From Azolla caroliniana (Eukaryota; Polypodiophyta), in assembly GCA_043228905.1 (NCBI GenBank), contig JBHGNT010000009.1:15190001-15254000 (forward strand): a DNA stretch of 64,000 bases. Reading direction: 5' to 3'. Shown one piece after another: positions 37,701 to 49,245 of the stretch. Each line of letters starts with the position of its first letter. Positions within the stretch are counted from its first letter, which is position 1. The notes beneath the pieces were generated by a model. That model saw only the letters and a list, made by a program, of their open reading frames with translations, did not search any database and was not told the DNA's origin. A program made the position numbers and the translations under genes.

Positions 37701-37714
37701 GCGCTCTTCACTAC

Positions 37715-37945
37715 CCTGCCACGTGTATGTATGTATGTATTTATATGTGTATGCGTGCAGGCATGCATGCATGTATGTATGTGTATGTATGTATGTATGT
37801 ATGTAACGTAGTCTTCTTCTTCTTCTTCTTCTATTTATTGTGGTGTGGCTTGATTTCTAGTTGTACAGAGTGAAAGACTGTGAGAGTGAGGTAAGAGCAG
37901 GTACTCAGTGCAGAGCAAAGACAAAGACAAAGACAAAGACATAGA
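37715..37945 (+). repeat. Microsatellites upstream of the arabinogalactan gene
   Basis: ATGT/GTAT repeats (37720-37805), a TCT run (about 37812-37832) and an ACAAAG hexamer run (37917-37942) lie just before the start codon. Confidence 0.85.
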
Positions 37946-37967
37946 CAGGCGCAAGACCTCAGCAGCT

Positions 37968-38652
37968 ATGGAGCTCAAGAATGCCCCCCTCCTCTTCCTT
38001 CTTCCTCTTCTCCTTCTTCTTCTCCTTCATGGCATGAGTAGCAGTGGTTGGAGTGCCCTGGCAGCTCCTGCTGCCCAACCTACAGCAGCTTCCACCCCTA
38101 CTACTACTGCTACTGCTCCTGTTCTTGCTCCTGTTCCCACACCTACTACTGCTCTACCCTCTTCTGCTTCCCCTGTTCCTCCACCACCACCTTCTGCTTC
38201 TGCTTCTCCTTCTCCTTCTCCTTCCCCTCCTGTTTCCACTCCTCCAGCACCTTCTCCTTCTTCTTCCTCCCCTGTTTCCACTCCTCCTCCTCCAGTAGCT
38301 TCTCCTTCTCCTTCTCCTTCTCCTTCCCCTCCTGTTTCCACTCCTGCTCCTCCAGCAGCTTCTCCATCTCCTTCCCCTGTTTTCACTCCTCCTCCTCCTC
38401 CAGCAGCTTCTCCTTCTTCCCCTGTTTCCACTCCTCCTACAGTCTCTTCCCCACCTCTTTCTTCCACACCCTCTTCCGCCCCTGTTTCTTCTTCTTCCAC
38501 ACCCTCCACATCCCCTACTCCTCTTGTGGCATCCACCCCCGCTCAAGCTCTTCCTCCCATTGTAGCCTCCACGCCTGATTCTTCCCCTACCTCTAGCCCG
38601 CCTTCCCCACCACCCTCTTCTTCATCGCCTTCTCCCCTCAATGAAGTAAGTG

Positions 38653-38694
<42 letters not shown>

Positions 38695-39202
38695 TCCCCC
38701 TTCACAACACACTCACACATACGCACACACATCTGGAAATTGTCCGTAAACCCTCCTCCAGCCTCCCCCAACCCGTTGGGTTCTTCTTGCATACACACAC
38801 ACGCATATTTCTTGAGCAAATTTCACTCTCTATTTTCAACCTATGCACACCACCACCGCCGCCGCCACGGGCTACTATATTGGACGTAGGATTTTAGCGC
38901 AGATGCGTGGTTTTCTAGTACATTTCTTGTAACTATCCTTGGTTCTTAGTTCGTACATATGCATCACATGGTCCGTAGGATATAGGTACGGAATGCATTA
39001 GCTTCATGTATGCATTTTTTTTTTATAACTTCACAAGAACATGTATGTACATCTCTAAAGGACAGAGCATCGTGCACTGTTCGTTTTTTCTCTGGCTAAC
39101 TTTTTCATCTTCCTGGTTTTGCAGAGTCACGGCGCCCGAAATGTACCTCAGGTGTTGATGTTCTTGATGGCATCTGCTGTTGCGGCTTTATATGTCATCT
39201 GA
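37968..39202 (+). CDS. AGP: Classical arabinogalactan protein, GPI-anchored
   Basis: Two exons (37968-38645 and 39125-39202, phase 0, GT-AG) give 251 residues. The start ATG at 37968 begins a signal peptide MELKNAPLLFLLPLLLLLLL ending near ALA/AP (about residue 32). The mature part is Pro, Ser, Thr and Ala rich, with SPSPSPSP, TPPPP and TPAP glycomodules for hydroxyproline O-glycosylation (Ser-Pro, Ala-Pro, Thr-Pro). Exon 2 supplies a small-residue omega site near SHGARN and a hydrophobic tail (VLMFLMASAVAALYVI) that fits a GPI-anchor signal. The product would be a heavily glycosylated cell-surface proteoglycan; no fasciclin domain or lysine-rich block is present. The intron starts with a (CT)n tract. 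Splitting the GPI tail into its own short exon is notable, because many classical AGP genes are intronless. Confidence 0.88.
38656..38692 (+). repeat. (CT)n microsatellite at the start of the AGP intron
   Basis: An uninterrupted TCTCTC run follows the donor site GTAAGTGCTC. Confidence 0.9.
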
Positions 39203-40800
39203 GGAGCCTTGCCTCCATTGAAGGAAGTAACGCTGACAGAGATTTTGTGATCACCATACCATGGCTTCTTCTTCTCCTTCATTTTTCTTTCCATTGTTGC
39301 AGAGTTTTAGAATTCATTTGTAAGAGTTTGTTGGTAGAGGCTCCTTTCTCTCTCTGTCTCTGTCTCTGTCTCTCTCACACGCACATACACATCATCCACA
39401 TTCTTTGCTTAGACTGAGGTAATGGTATTTTAGATATATTCATTGACTTTTATGACTTTCTCTTGTCTTTACCTATTATGCTGGTACATTGTGTTGGAGT
39501 ACATATAGGAAAGAGAAACATTTGTTTTGGGTGTGATTTATTATTGTGAAAATGCAAATTATCGATTGCATCTGCTTATCATAACATGATTGATTTGTAT
39601 GAACGACGGGAGAGATGAATGTAATAACCAGGGCATTAATTGCTCTGAGATGTGGTTAGGTTAAAGCAAATTGTGATTGTTGCATCACTAAAGTGGTTTC
39701 TTCTGATCAAGGGAGTGTACCATAATATATGTCTTATGGATTGTTGATGGAACTCGGAAATGCCCTAGAAGACCATGTAAGTTCTATATATGCATTATAT
39801 ACTTCGACGGAGCCTCTCATAATCTCTAGAACATCTTTCACGCCACACCACAACACTTTTTGGTGTATACCCATCATATTATATAACCACATCCAAACTT
39901 CCTATGATTTTGACAGATTTTTTTTCATCATTCGGATTAATCTCATGGACATATGATTCGGGATTTACTTTTAGTAGCAGCAGACCAGATTATATTGGGG
40001 GTAAATTTTGTATGATCGGAATCCTCGGTTTCTTTCAATTACATCTGTTCCAAGCTTGTTGGTTCGCAGTAAAAATGCATCAAAGGCTCACACTACATGA
40101 ATTTCGACCCCTCCTCAAGTTTGGTTCTATCACATCTATTCTGGGTTTGCTAGTTTGTGGAAATGCACCAAAAAATTGCACACGAATTCCCTATATTATA
40201 GGAGTATAAGGTGTGCCAAGCCAAGTTTGTATATGACCAGTGAAAAGTGAGTAGTAAAATTGAGAGTAGTTCTATCATTGATTTGCTATTCATCAATGAG
40301 TTCCTATGTTGTCTCTCGGACCTTTTGATTGTAGATTTGAACTTTCAAGAGAGAGATTGTGGGTTTTCTAGTAAAAATTAGTATAAACCCACTACTACCC
40401 TTGACCTAAACCAAAAATCCCCTGCTCAATTTGTATGCCACTTGGGGACCTTCTTAATTTTGCTTTTGCAATGCTTACTTATCTGTCTTGTTGGAGCAAT
40501 GAATGTTCCTTGTATAACGACAATGAGGCTTTGCGTTAGTGTTTGAGATCATTAGACTACCTAGTTCTTCTAGTCTAGTGAACTCCAAGCCATTCTTTGA
40601 TGAATGCAATTATATTTATTGGTGCTCAATTGCATACCCAACTAATGTACTCTTGTGAATTTTAAGGGGCATCTTGCCTTTTCCAAAGGTAGCTTCAACT
40701 TGGCCTAGATCAGGCCTAAAGGAGCTGCAACTAGGTTCAATTATAATCTGCCAATTTAGGATCTCCTAAGTTCATAAAAGGTTATATTGGGATGACAATA
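39203..40800 (+). other. AGP 3' region and spacer, no recognised gene
   Basis: AT-rich DNA with a CTCTGTCTCTGTCTC run at 39346-39376. The right part, from about 40200, may hold unrecognisable gag remains of gypsy M, but I cannot support a call. Confidence 0.45.
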
Positions 40801-40829
40801 GTAAGAGTTGTGGAGATGGACATTGAATT

Positions 40830-42360
40830 ACCGGATGTCACTTTGCTCTTTCAATTCAACTACAACATCTGATGTGTTCGTGTTTGAGGTGAGCCTCCAT
40901 TTTGATTCTACCTTGATAACCTTGCTTTATTTTGGAGCATCTCCTTGTTTCATCTACATCACCTTTGCCTCAACGGATGATATCCTTGTCATACAACTAT
41001 CGAAGCTCGTACTAATGGAAGGAATCGATGGGTAAGGTCTATTGTGGTTTACACGCATAACCCAATTGATTCTACCTTGATAACCTTGCTTTATTTTGGA
41101 GAATATTCTTGTTTCATCTAGATCACCTTTCCCTCAATGTATCAAAGCTCGTACTAATGGAAGGAATCGATGGTTAAGTGCTTTCTTGAAGACAATTAAC
41201 GAAGCAATGATTTCGTTAATGCTTAGTAGGGTCCCAAGGGCAATTGTAGAAGAATTAACACTCTATTTCATCTCATCCCCTCAACATTCAATTGGCCTAG
41301 CTAGGTCTATTGTGGTTGACACGCACAACCCAATTGTGGATTGGTGCAGTTGATCCATCACTTTTAGCCAATCTACATGTTTCCATACACTCATGGGAGC
41401 CATTTCCAACTTGGTAGTGAGAATCAATTCAGATTCATTACCTATAAAATACCAAGACTCTACTAATGTATTCTCGAAAATTAATGTAAAATGCTTGTTC
41501 AAAAATCATCCTTGTCCCTATGATTGCACAATCGATCTACAAGATGGTGTCTATCCAATCTTCGGTCCCATATATGCATTGTTCAAACTGGAACTCAAGG
41601 TTCTCTGGAGAAGATACGAACCTCAAAAAGAGTTTCATTCAACCCTTCAAGGCATTGGCGGAGGCCCCAATCTTGTTTGTCAAGAAGAATGATGACTCGT
41701 TATGTCTATGTGTCGATTATCATGGTCTTAACAAAGCCATGTTGCATAACTGAAACCCATTGCCCTTGATCCTTTAGATCCATCCTCAACCTTTATTACA
41801 ATCAACCTTCCAGGAGCTTATAATATGGTGCGTATTAAACTCAGCAATGAATGGAAAATGGTGTTCAAAACATGATACAACCATTTCAAATATAAGGCAA
41901 TGTCATTTGGCCTCACCAACACTAATGGTTTTCCAACACAGGGTGAACGAAATATTTTAGAAGTATCTAAGATCGTTGTGTTGTTATCTACCTTGATGAC
42001 ATTCTGATTTTCTCATTGAACATGGAGGAACATATTCGATGTGTTCGGTTGGATCTAGCTAAACCTCTTCACCATGAGTTTTATGCCAAGATTGAGAAAT
42101 GTGAGTTTAATTGTACCTTGATGCAGTTCGTTAACTACATTATCTCATCCATCGAAATTATGATGGATACATGGAAGGTAGCAATAATCTAAAAGAAGCA
42201 TGTTTTGACATGGCTAAAGGATGTGCAATCATTCCTCATCTTCACAAATTTCTACCCAAAATTTATGAAAGGGTTTTCTATTCTTGCACAACCCCTTATC
42301 ATGCTTACTTGAAAAGATGCTCCTTTTATCTGAACTTTAATTGCCTAGATTGCTTCTAGG
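40830..42360 (+). pseudogene. Gypsy element M, heavily degraded protease-RT region
   Basis: Remains of a gypsy RT are clear across frames: KYQDSTNVFSK and [10 protein letters not shown] (41440-41545), [18 protein letters not shown] (41663-41725), VYLDDILIFS (about 41985-42015, catalytic YLDD kept), and YAKIEKCEF (about 42085). A protease-like VSLHFDSTLITLLYFGAS precedes it at about 40890, with Tyr where Asp of DSGAS is expected. Motif order is that of Ty3/gypsy on the plus strand, resembling the Tf1/sushi-like type. Numerous frameshifts make it a dead relic. Confidence 0.75.
40898..41180 (+). repeat. Imperfect tandem repeat within gypsy M
   Basis: The segment starting TTGATTCTACCTTGATAACC recurs at about 41068 (TTGATTCTACCTTGATAACC...GGAAGGAATCGATGGTTAAG). 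The second copy lacks some 30 bases. Confidence 0.75.
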
Positions 42361-42779
42361 ACACTTAAACAAGCCTTCATCTCTCCCCACGTGTTGCTAC
42401 ATCAACAAAATCAATATTTCTAACGATCAGATGGAAATGTAGGTTTACGAATGAAAATGTGTATCTCTATAGTATCAACATTTGCCTCTCCAAATTTTGT
42501 GGTTCCCAACCTGGTTAAGAGGATAGGAAACTCTCATTAGAGAAGATGATAAGAAACTTTGGTTTTTGTTTTGCATGAAAGAGAGTAACAAATAATTAGT
42601 TGGAGTAAGGCCTAGAAATCATGAACACATATACCAAAGTTATTGAATAAATCACCTGAATTTTAACACATGTAAAACTACAGGTTGTTGACAAAACTCC
42701 AACTTAGGAGGGTCATGTGTGTTTGAATGTCCTTTGTATACCCCGATACCATCATGAAATTTTGTGTAGAGAATAATAA

Positions 42780-43351
42780 TGTTGGGATGCTTGATGGTGA
42801 ATGTGTGCGGAATAGCACTCATCCACTACCAAGTCTCAAACTCACAATGGAAGAAATAAACAGAGAATAGCAATGCACTTACACAGACAACAGAGACGAC
42901 ACCAAACGTTTACGTGGAAAACCCTAATCGGGAAAAACCACGGGAGACCACACACTCCAACTATCACTATGAGTTAAAGGATACAATGCGAGACTCAGAG
43001 GCAATGACCTCGAGCTCTATGTCTTCGCCAACCAGTGGGTACAACAGAAAATCCTTTTCTGTTTCTCTCTCACTCTCTCTATCTCTCGTTGTCTATACAA
43101 CAATAATAATAAAAACTTACACAATTTGCCCTAGTTATATTTATACTCATATAACTTACGTGCTATTTACAAATATGATCTCAACGATCACGTCTGAACA
43201 TATTTACAAATATGTTCATATTTGCTACTTCATACCGGATCCGGCCGGACTCGTTCCAGATCCACCCAGTCCTGTTCCTCCCTTCGTCCTGTCTGATCCG
43301 GCTCGTCCGATTCTCATCCGGATCCCATCCGGAGGGACCTGTTTCTCAACA
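42780..43351 (-). repeat. 3' LTR of copia H (left border approximate)
   Basis: On the minus strand the LTR begins TGTTGAGAAACAGG after a polypurine tract (GAAGGGGGAGTT, plus strand 43352-43363) and ends near CCCAACA (plus-strand TGTTGGG at 42780). It holds a CTCTCTATCTC run and a repeated CATATTTACAAATATG. Confidence 0.65.
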
Positions 43352-44242
43352 AACTCCCCCTTCACTTCGGCACGGTATTTCTCGTCAGTCCGATCAGTCT
43401 CCAACATAGGTCCAGCTTGTCAGCAACCAACACCTTGGTCAGCATGTCTGACTCGTTCTCCTTCGTATGGATCTTCGTCAACAAGAACTCTTTCGATTAG
43501 TCTCCGGCATAGGTCCTGCTTGTTGGCTGCCAACACCTTGGCCAACATGTCTAACCCGTTCTCCTCCATATGGATCTTTGTCAACAATAACTCTTTATCT
43601 TCTACCTTCTCCCGGAGCTAATGATATCTCCTCTGGATGTGCTTGGTCCGGGAGTGTTAGGCCGGGTTCTTCGCAAGGTGGATAACACTTTGATTGTTAG
43701 AGCCGGAATTCCTCCTGCTGGATCCTTAGCTCTTTGATGAAGTCCTTCATCCAAATATGTTGTCGACTTCTGTTGTCGACAGTGCAACAAACTTCTGTAG
43801 CCTCGACTACCATGATATGGCCCCCCTGCATATGTCATGACATATCCGGATGTAGACTGGTTGGTATCCGCATCAGCCAACATGTCTGAATCGGTGTAGC
43901 CTTCCAAGAAGGGTTTACCAGAGCCGAATCAGAGGCACATACTCGAGGTGCCTTTCAAGTACCGGAGTATCCACTTGATCGCGGTCCAGTTTTCTCTTCT
44001 TGGATTGCTCTTGAACCAGCTGACCACTCCGACACCATATCCGATATCCGACCGGGTACACACCATTGTGTACATCAAGCTTCCAACGGTATAGGCAGAT
44101 GGTATCTTCATCATCTCTGCCTTCTCTGCCTTTGTCTTTAGGCTCTGCTTCCCAGAAAACTTGCAGTTTGCTGGAAGTGTCAATGTGACCCACTTAGCAT
44201 CCGACATGCTGAATTGTTGGAGCACCTTCATCACATTCTTCT
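43352..44242 (-). pseudogene. Copia H: RT end and RNase H remnant
   Basis: Minus-strand segments read KVLQQFSMSDAKWV, SAYTVGSLMYTMVCTRSDI and WILRYLKGTSSMCL (44234-43915), then EGYTDSDMLADADT and STSGYVMTYAGG (about 43905-43820), in changing frames. The 'VCTRPDIAYAVGVVSRF' style differs from copia B and marks another lineage, like element I. The RT N-terminal side is missing where copia G begins at 44243. Confidence 0.8.
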
Positions 44243-44651
44243 TGTTGAGCTGACAAGCTCAACAAGATCCGGATCGGTTGAATAAGCCAGAACCGGATCG
44301 GTGTCCGGAACCAAGAGACGGATCTGAGAGACAGACCGGATGGTAACCGGTAGGCAGTTAGAGGCCTACGAATCTAACCTAATACGTAGGCGTATTTTTG
44401 GGAGTTAGTGTTAGTCGCTCGTATGAGCATTGAAGTACTTGTCAGTCCTTTATGGTTTGTATAAAAGTGCTCACTGAGCACATTGTATGTACAAAGTGTT
44501 ATTATTTTGAATTGAGTTTATGCTTTCTGCTCTCTTTGTCTCTCATATGTATTCTCTATTCTTAAGCTTCCATTAAACCTTCATTCTCTATTTTATTTTT
44601 GTAATCCGGCGAGCCGATTTGTCTACAAGCTTCCGCACACTATTCTTTACA
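44243..44651 (+). repeat. Left LTR of copia G
   Basis: TGTTGAGCTGACAAGCTC to TTCTTTACA, 409 bp, followed directly by the PBS TGGTATCAGAGC (44652-44663). It is related to the LTR of copia F. Confidence 0.85.
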
Positions 44652-44751
44652 TGGTATCAGAGCGCGAGGTTGAAAACCTTAGCTGCCGACAACTGCTCAA
44701 AACAAATGAACCCTAACTTCCGGAAAAGCACAGATCGAAAAGAAGAAAGGT

Positions 44752-45393
44752 ATGGACAAAAGCATGGCGAGCTCGCTTCCTATAGAAAAGCTCGACCGGA
44801 GCAACTATGCGTCCTGGTCATATAAAATGCACCAATACATGTTGGGGCATGGATACTTGAGTTGCGTGGAAGGAGCAAATGTAGCAGCACCAGATTCAGC
44901 ACACAAGGACTTCCCTGTTTGGGAGCAAGGAGCGAGCATGGTGTTGTACTGCCTTGCGTCCTGTGTGCACAACTAGATGCTTGGCTACATCAGAGATGCA
45001 AAATCACCAAAGGAGGCCTGGGAAAATCTCTAGAATATTTTCGCTGCAAGTACCACATCTCGAAAGTTGTAGCTCCGACAAGAGCTCAACAGTATCTGGC
45101 AACGGGACATGTCAGTTACCAATTACACCACCAAGATCAAGGAGATCTGCGACATGCTCGGGTCCATCAACGTGACGGTGGACGAAGACGAGATGGTCCA
45201 GATCTTCCTCGCTGGTCTAACACACCGGTACGAGCCAATTCGGATAGCAATTTGCACCCGGGAGAAACCACTATCCTTCTTCGACCTGCAATCTATGCTA
45301 ATGGTCGAAGGGGGGATATCTTACCCGCCACTAGAATGTACCATTATAGGTTTGTATTTGCTTATTGCATTGGTAATGGAAACTATGGTGTAG
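44752..45393 (+). pseudogene. Copia G Gag, left arm
   Basis: Gag starts MDKSMASSLPIEKLDRSNYA (44752) and runs to SFFDLQSMLMVE in two frames: 44752-44976, then stops and a frame kept from 45109 (MSVTNYTTKIKEICDMLGSI, NVTVDEDEM). TAG at 44974-44976 replaces Gln or another residue in 'HNxMLGYIRDAK'. The zinc knuckle further on (about 45634) has TAG in place of Trp, giving C-stop-YCGKKGHKENEC. The copy is not functional. Confidence 0.8.
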
Positions 45394-45762
45394 TTTATGT
45401 TTTAAAAAAAAACCACGTGAGTGGGATAAGGATCACTCAATCAGACAGCTAGATGTTGTACACAGAGGCGGATCGGCTCTATGCGCATGGAGGACGAGGT
45501 GGGTCGACACACAATAGCAGAGGCCGGCATGAGCAGAACTGAAGCCACAGAGATAGTGCCGACAACAATTCCACACCCTCCACAAGCAGGGGGAGTCAAA
45601 GCAGCGCTGGAAGACGGCAATCGAAGACCCCCAGAATGCTAGTACTGTGGCAAGAAGGGTCACAAAGAAAATGAGTGCTGGAAGAAGTGCACCGATTCGG
45701 ATAAATCCGGATTCGGCAAAGACAAACATGGAAACCAGCAAAGCTCGCACTACGCAAAAGGA

Positions 45763-46530
45763 TTGGAAGGATCTGAAATTGGAAAGACCAGAAAAGGGCC
45801 AACCTTTGTGATGAAGCACAAAGCGAACTCGATGAAGAAGACCACTTCCGGATTGGAGGAAGTGTGGTACGTTGACTACGGAGCATCAAACTACATGACG
45901 AACCATGAAGAGTGGTTCTCGTTTTTGGAAAAGCCGGAGCAACAAGGAGTTGTCGAAACTGGAGACGCCACTCCTCACCCGATTGTGCATGTCGGAGAAG
46001 TCCCTTTAAGCCACATCAGACAAAAGGGAAAGCTGATGAAAGCATTACATGTTCAAACAATCACAAAGAACCTGGTGTCGGTCGGGCATATCGTCGACCA
46101 GGGGATGCAGGTGCGCGGTTTATGCACCTCGGGTGCTTCATTGAGGAAGAAGGTTGGATAATTGCGCAAGGGCGTCGGGATGGGAGGATGTTTATCCTCG
46201 ACACCAACGATGTTGGCACCACTTTGTTTGCAAAGGGTCAGAAGATTGAGTCGGATATCGATATGTGGCACAAGCAGATCAACCACGTCAATTACCAGAG
46301 GCTTCAAGACCTGCAATCGAAACATGTTGTCAGCTGCCGATATTTTGTCTACCTAATCGAAAGGAAAAGTGAAGTTTTCGACTGTTTCCGGAACCTACAA
46401 AGTCTTGTAGAAGAGGAAACAGAGAGGAAGATCAAGTGCATGTGGTCGGATGGTGGAAAAGAATATTTTTCCAGCCAATTCAACAATTATCTGCAACAGA
46501 AAGGAATTCGGAGGGAATTCAGTTGCTAAT
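45763..46530 (+). pseudogene. Copia G protease and integrase, first part
   Basis: Protease shows WYVDYGASNYMT (about 45865-45900): Ser of the DSG catalytic triplet is replaced by Tyr. After a frameshift (about 46110) the pre-integrase LGCFIEEEGWIIAQGRRDG and WHKQINHVNYQRLQDLQ appear. A deletion then joins 'QSKHVVS' to YFVYLIERKSEVFDCF, removing the CxxC finger and the first catalytic Asp of integrase. KCMWSDGGKEYF retains the second Asp. Confidence 0.78.
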
Positions 46531-47391
46531 ACACACCGGAACAGAACGGTGTGGCCGAAAGGAAGAACCGGTCAATTGTGGAGGCGACACAACCAATGTT
46601 GGAAGAGAAGAGAATGACCAAGTTCTACTGGGCCGAAGCGGTCTGGATGGTTGTTTACATCCAAAATCGGATTGGGGATAAAGTGTCATCACATGAGTTG
46701 TATATCGGGCAGAAGCCGAATTTAAGGCACTTAAGATATTCGGTAGCATTGCATATGTACATGTGCCGGATGAGAAGCGGTGAAAGCTAGACCCGAAGTT
46801 GGAGAAGTGCATCCTTGTCGGCTATTCACATGAGCAAAAGGGTTATAAGTGCTATAACCCCCGAACAAAACAAGTTTGAGTGAGCTGAGATGTCGAATTT
46901 GATGAGTCGGCATCATGGTACTCTCTACCAACTCCGATGTCTGACTCTGACCCGATTTCGGAGGATGAGGCCAGTGAGCCCGAAACGATCTGGGCTGAAG
47001 ATGAAGAAGGATTCGGTACTCTAGATGAGAGTCCAATGTCATTCCAGCTAAGTGGGCCGCATGAGCCGACGAATAGGAACCGAGGAGACAGTTCATGCGC
47101 AAAGAGAAGGGAAAGAAGAAGATGTCGGAATATGCCATCGGCAGACGAGTTGGAGCGGAGCGAATCCAACTCCGGAAAGAATGAAGACGGACCTTCCGGA
47201 ACGAAGTTCGAGCCGGCCAAGAGGGCCTTGCAATTGGCAAACGCGAAGTTACGCTGATCAACCGGCCAGAAGAACCCCATAAAAAGGTATGGATATAATG
47301 AGTACATGGCGCATCATTATGCGTACATGACAAAAGTGGCGGAAGTGCTTGAGCCGGAGAGCTACGCAAAAGCGGCAAAAGACGCAGATTT
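46530..47391 (+). pseudogene. Copia G integrase end, linker and RT start
   Basis: A TAA after GIRREFSC (about 46527-46529) is followed by YTPEQNGVAERKNRS with catalytic Glu, IQNRIGDKVSSHELY, then a frameshift, the acidic linker (46937-47257) and the pre-RT YNEYMAHHYAYMTKVAE (about 47293-47345). It ends at KDAD (47391), where the inverted gag arm starts. Confidence 0.78.
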
Positions 47392-47840
47392 GTACCATCT
47401 CGTCTTCGTCCACCGTCACGTTGATGGACCCGAGTGCGTCACAAATCTCCTTTATCTTGGTGGTGTAGTCCGTAACCGACATGTCTCTTTGCCGGATGTT
47501 GTTCAACTCTTGCCGGAGCTGCAACTTACGGGTTGTGGTACTCGCAATGAAAATCTTCCTCAGATTTCCCAGGCCTCCTTCAGCGTTTTTGCATCCTTTA
47601 TGTAGTCGAGCATCTGGTTGTGCACATGGGACACGAGGCAGTACAATACTCGGCTCGCTCCTTGCTCCCAAACCGGGAAGTCATTGTGTGTTGGATCCGG
47701 CTCTACCTCGTTTGTTCCTTCCACGAAGCCCCAATATCCATGCCCCAACAAGTACTAGTGCATTTTATATGACCAAGATGCATAGTTGCTCCGATTGAGC
47801 TTCAATGTTGGAAATGAACTCGTCATTCCTCTATCCATAT
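47392..47840 (-). pseudogene. Copia G Gag, right inverted arm
   Basis: Minus-strand reading gives M..SSFPTLKLNRSNYASW near 47839-47790, LGHGYWGFVEGTNEV (47751-47700), QGASRVLYCLVSHVHNQMLDYI and MSVTDYTTKIKEICDALGSI ending at VDEDEM (47395). It matches the left arm gag from its start to the same VDEDEM motif, in opposite orientation. At least one stop (about 47757) interrupts it. Confidence 0.8.
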
Positions 47841-47932
47841 CTTCTCTTTGTTTGTTGTTAACGGGTCTTAGGGTTTGTCTTCGAAAGCATCTGTCGGCTG
47901 CAGAGGTTCTCAACCCTCGCGCTCTGATACCA

Positions 47933-48395
47933 TGTGAATGTAAACGTGCGGAAGCGTTAGACAGAACCGGCTCAGCCGGATAGCAACAGAGAATAAGATG
48001 AAGGTTTAATGGAGAAGCTTAGTATACAAAGAGTATACGTGGGAGAGATAGAGAGAGTAGAACGTAAGCATAGATTCAAAAAGAAAATACTTTGTAACTT
48101 TGTACATACAACGTGTTAAACAACACTATTTATACAAGTCCATAAAGGACTGACAGAAGTACTGACATGTACTTCAATATTCCTACGTGCGATTGACACT
48201 AACTACAAGACAATGACTACCTAGTAGTCTAGGCTACTACTAGGCTTCCGGTTCCCGCTCGAATCCAACTCTTCGATCCGTCTCCCCGATCCGACCGGTT
48301 GTTTCCGGATACCGATACGGCTCATCCTTCCGGATGCCGATCCGGCTCAGGCTTCTGCAGCCGATCTGGATCCGGTTGAGCTTGCTCGCTCAACA
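47933..48395 (-). repeat. Right LTR of copia G (inverted)
   Basis: It runs from TGTGAATGTAAACGTGCGG to GCTCAACA, 463 bp, with the PBS complement GCTCTGATACCA at 47921-47932. Length and composition are closer to the copia B LTR than to the left LTR of G, though all are related. Confidence 0.82.
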
Positions 48396-49158
48396 CATTG
48401 TGACCGGCTTTTTTGCATGGGTGCAGAATTCACCTCATCGGCCCGTTCTCGACTTCGACCGCTGTCAGTCTCCCCTCGTTTTTTATCGATTTTTGTTCCA
48501 ACCAGTTTTGTCGGCTTGTTCTCTCAATCGACTCGATCAGTCAATCGACTCAGTTGAGTGGTGGACTTTTGCCGATTCGTCGATGATGAGTCCCATCGAT
48601 TCACTAAATATCCTCGATGAGGACTTGGCCAATCGTCTCATCTAGATTTAGGATTGGAGGGCTATTGGCAAATGTCGTGCAGAATACCTCCCAACTCGCC
48701 GAGAAGCTCGATAGGAGGGCAAGAGCTTTAACTTCTTCTTCAAAGTTAATCCCTTGGGATGAGAGTTCAGACAACACCCAGCTGAAGTTGTTGATGTGGG
48801 AGGTTGCAGGATCTGACCCTCTCATCTTCATATTGAATAGTTGTTGAATCAATATGAGTTTCATCAAGGACTTCTTTTCGTACACCACTTGCAACTTCTA
48901 CCATAACGATAAAGTTGTCGTCTCCTTAGCCATGCTAAAGTAGACGTTTTCGGCCAGATGCATTCGGATGGTGGAGCGCGCGATTTCATCTACTGATCTC
49001 CACTCTTCGGCTGCCATCGAAGCTGGTTTCTCACTATGTCGAATGACTTTGGCTTGTCTTTCGATAATCGAGACATCCTGCATCATCTCCTTCCATAGGG
49101 CAAAGTTTTTGCCCTCGAACTTTTCGATTTCAACTGCTATACTGGATGTTGAAGCCAT
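48396..49158 (-). pseudogene. Copia I Gag
   Basis: On the minus strand ATG 49158 starts MASTSSIAVEIEKFEGKNFA, then LWKEMMQDVSIIERQ, PASMAAEEWRSVDEIARSTI, with a frame change near 48895 and KLQVVYEKKSLMKLI to LDETIGQVLIEDI (48604). The region further left carries a broken zinc knuckle (CKKAGHN at about 48405-48425), cut at 48396 by the right LTR of G. The lineage is the one with DUF4219/UBN2 Gag, like copia H, but its LTR does not resemble that of H. Confidence 0.78.
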
Positions 49159-49245
49159 ATTCTCTTTTGAAAGTGAGATTTTTGACTGACTTGGTGTTTT
49201 CCTTCAGTTCTTTTTGTTGTTTCATTGCTATCGAGCAGTAGGTTG

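Larger units (their letters stand above)
44243..48395. mobile_element. Copia G: head-to-head inverted structure with two 5' ends
   Basis: The left side has an LTR (44243-44651), PBS (44652-44663), gag, protease, integrase and the first RT codons on the plus strand. At about 47391 the sequence switches to minus-strand gag that runs into a second PBS (47921-47932) and a second LTR (47933-48395) facing left. Both ends are therefore 5' ends and no 3' half exists. LTR plus gag arms of roughly 1 kb form a diverged inverted repeat around a 2.2-kb centre. Flanks (CTTCT and CATTG) show no target duplication. Confidence 0.85.

Noticed and set aside
37908-37967. Upstream start for the AGP at 37908
   Set aside because: The added residues are KDKDKD from a hexamer microsatellite and would spoil the signal peptide.
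38027-38536. Long minus-strand Gly/Glu-rich ORF opposite the AGP gene
   Set aside because: It is the antisense of a Pro/Ser repeat (CCT, TCT codons give GGA, GAA) and has no independent support.
38044-38578. Leu-rich and Ser/Phe-rich plus-strand ORFs over the AGP exon
   Set aside because: They are shifted frames of the CT-rich coding repeat; the AGP frame alone has signal peptide, glycomodules and GPI tail.
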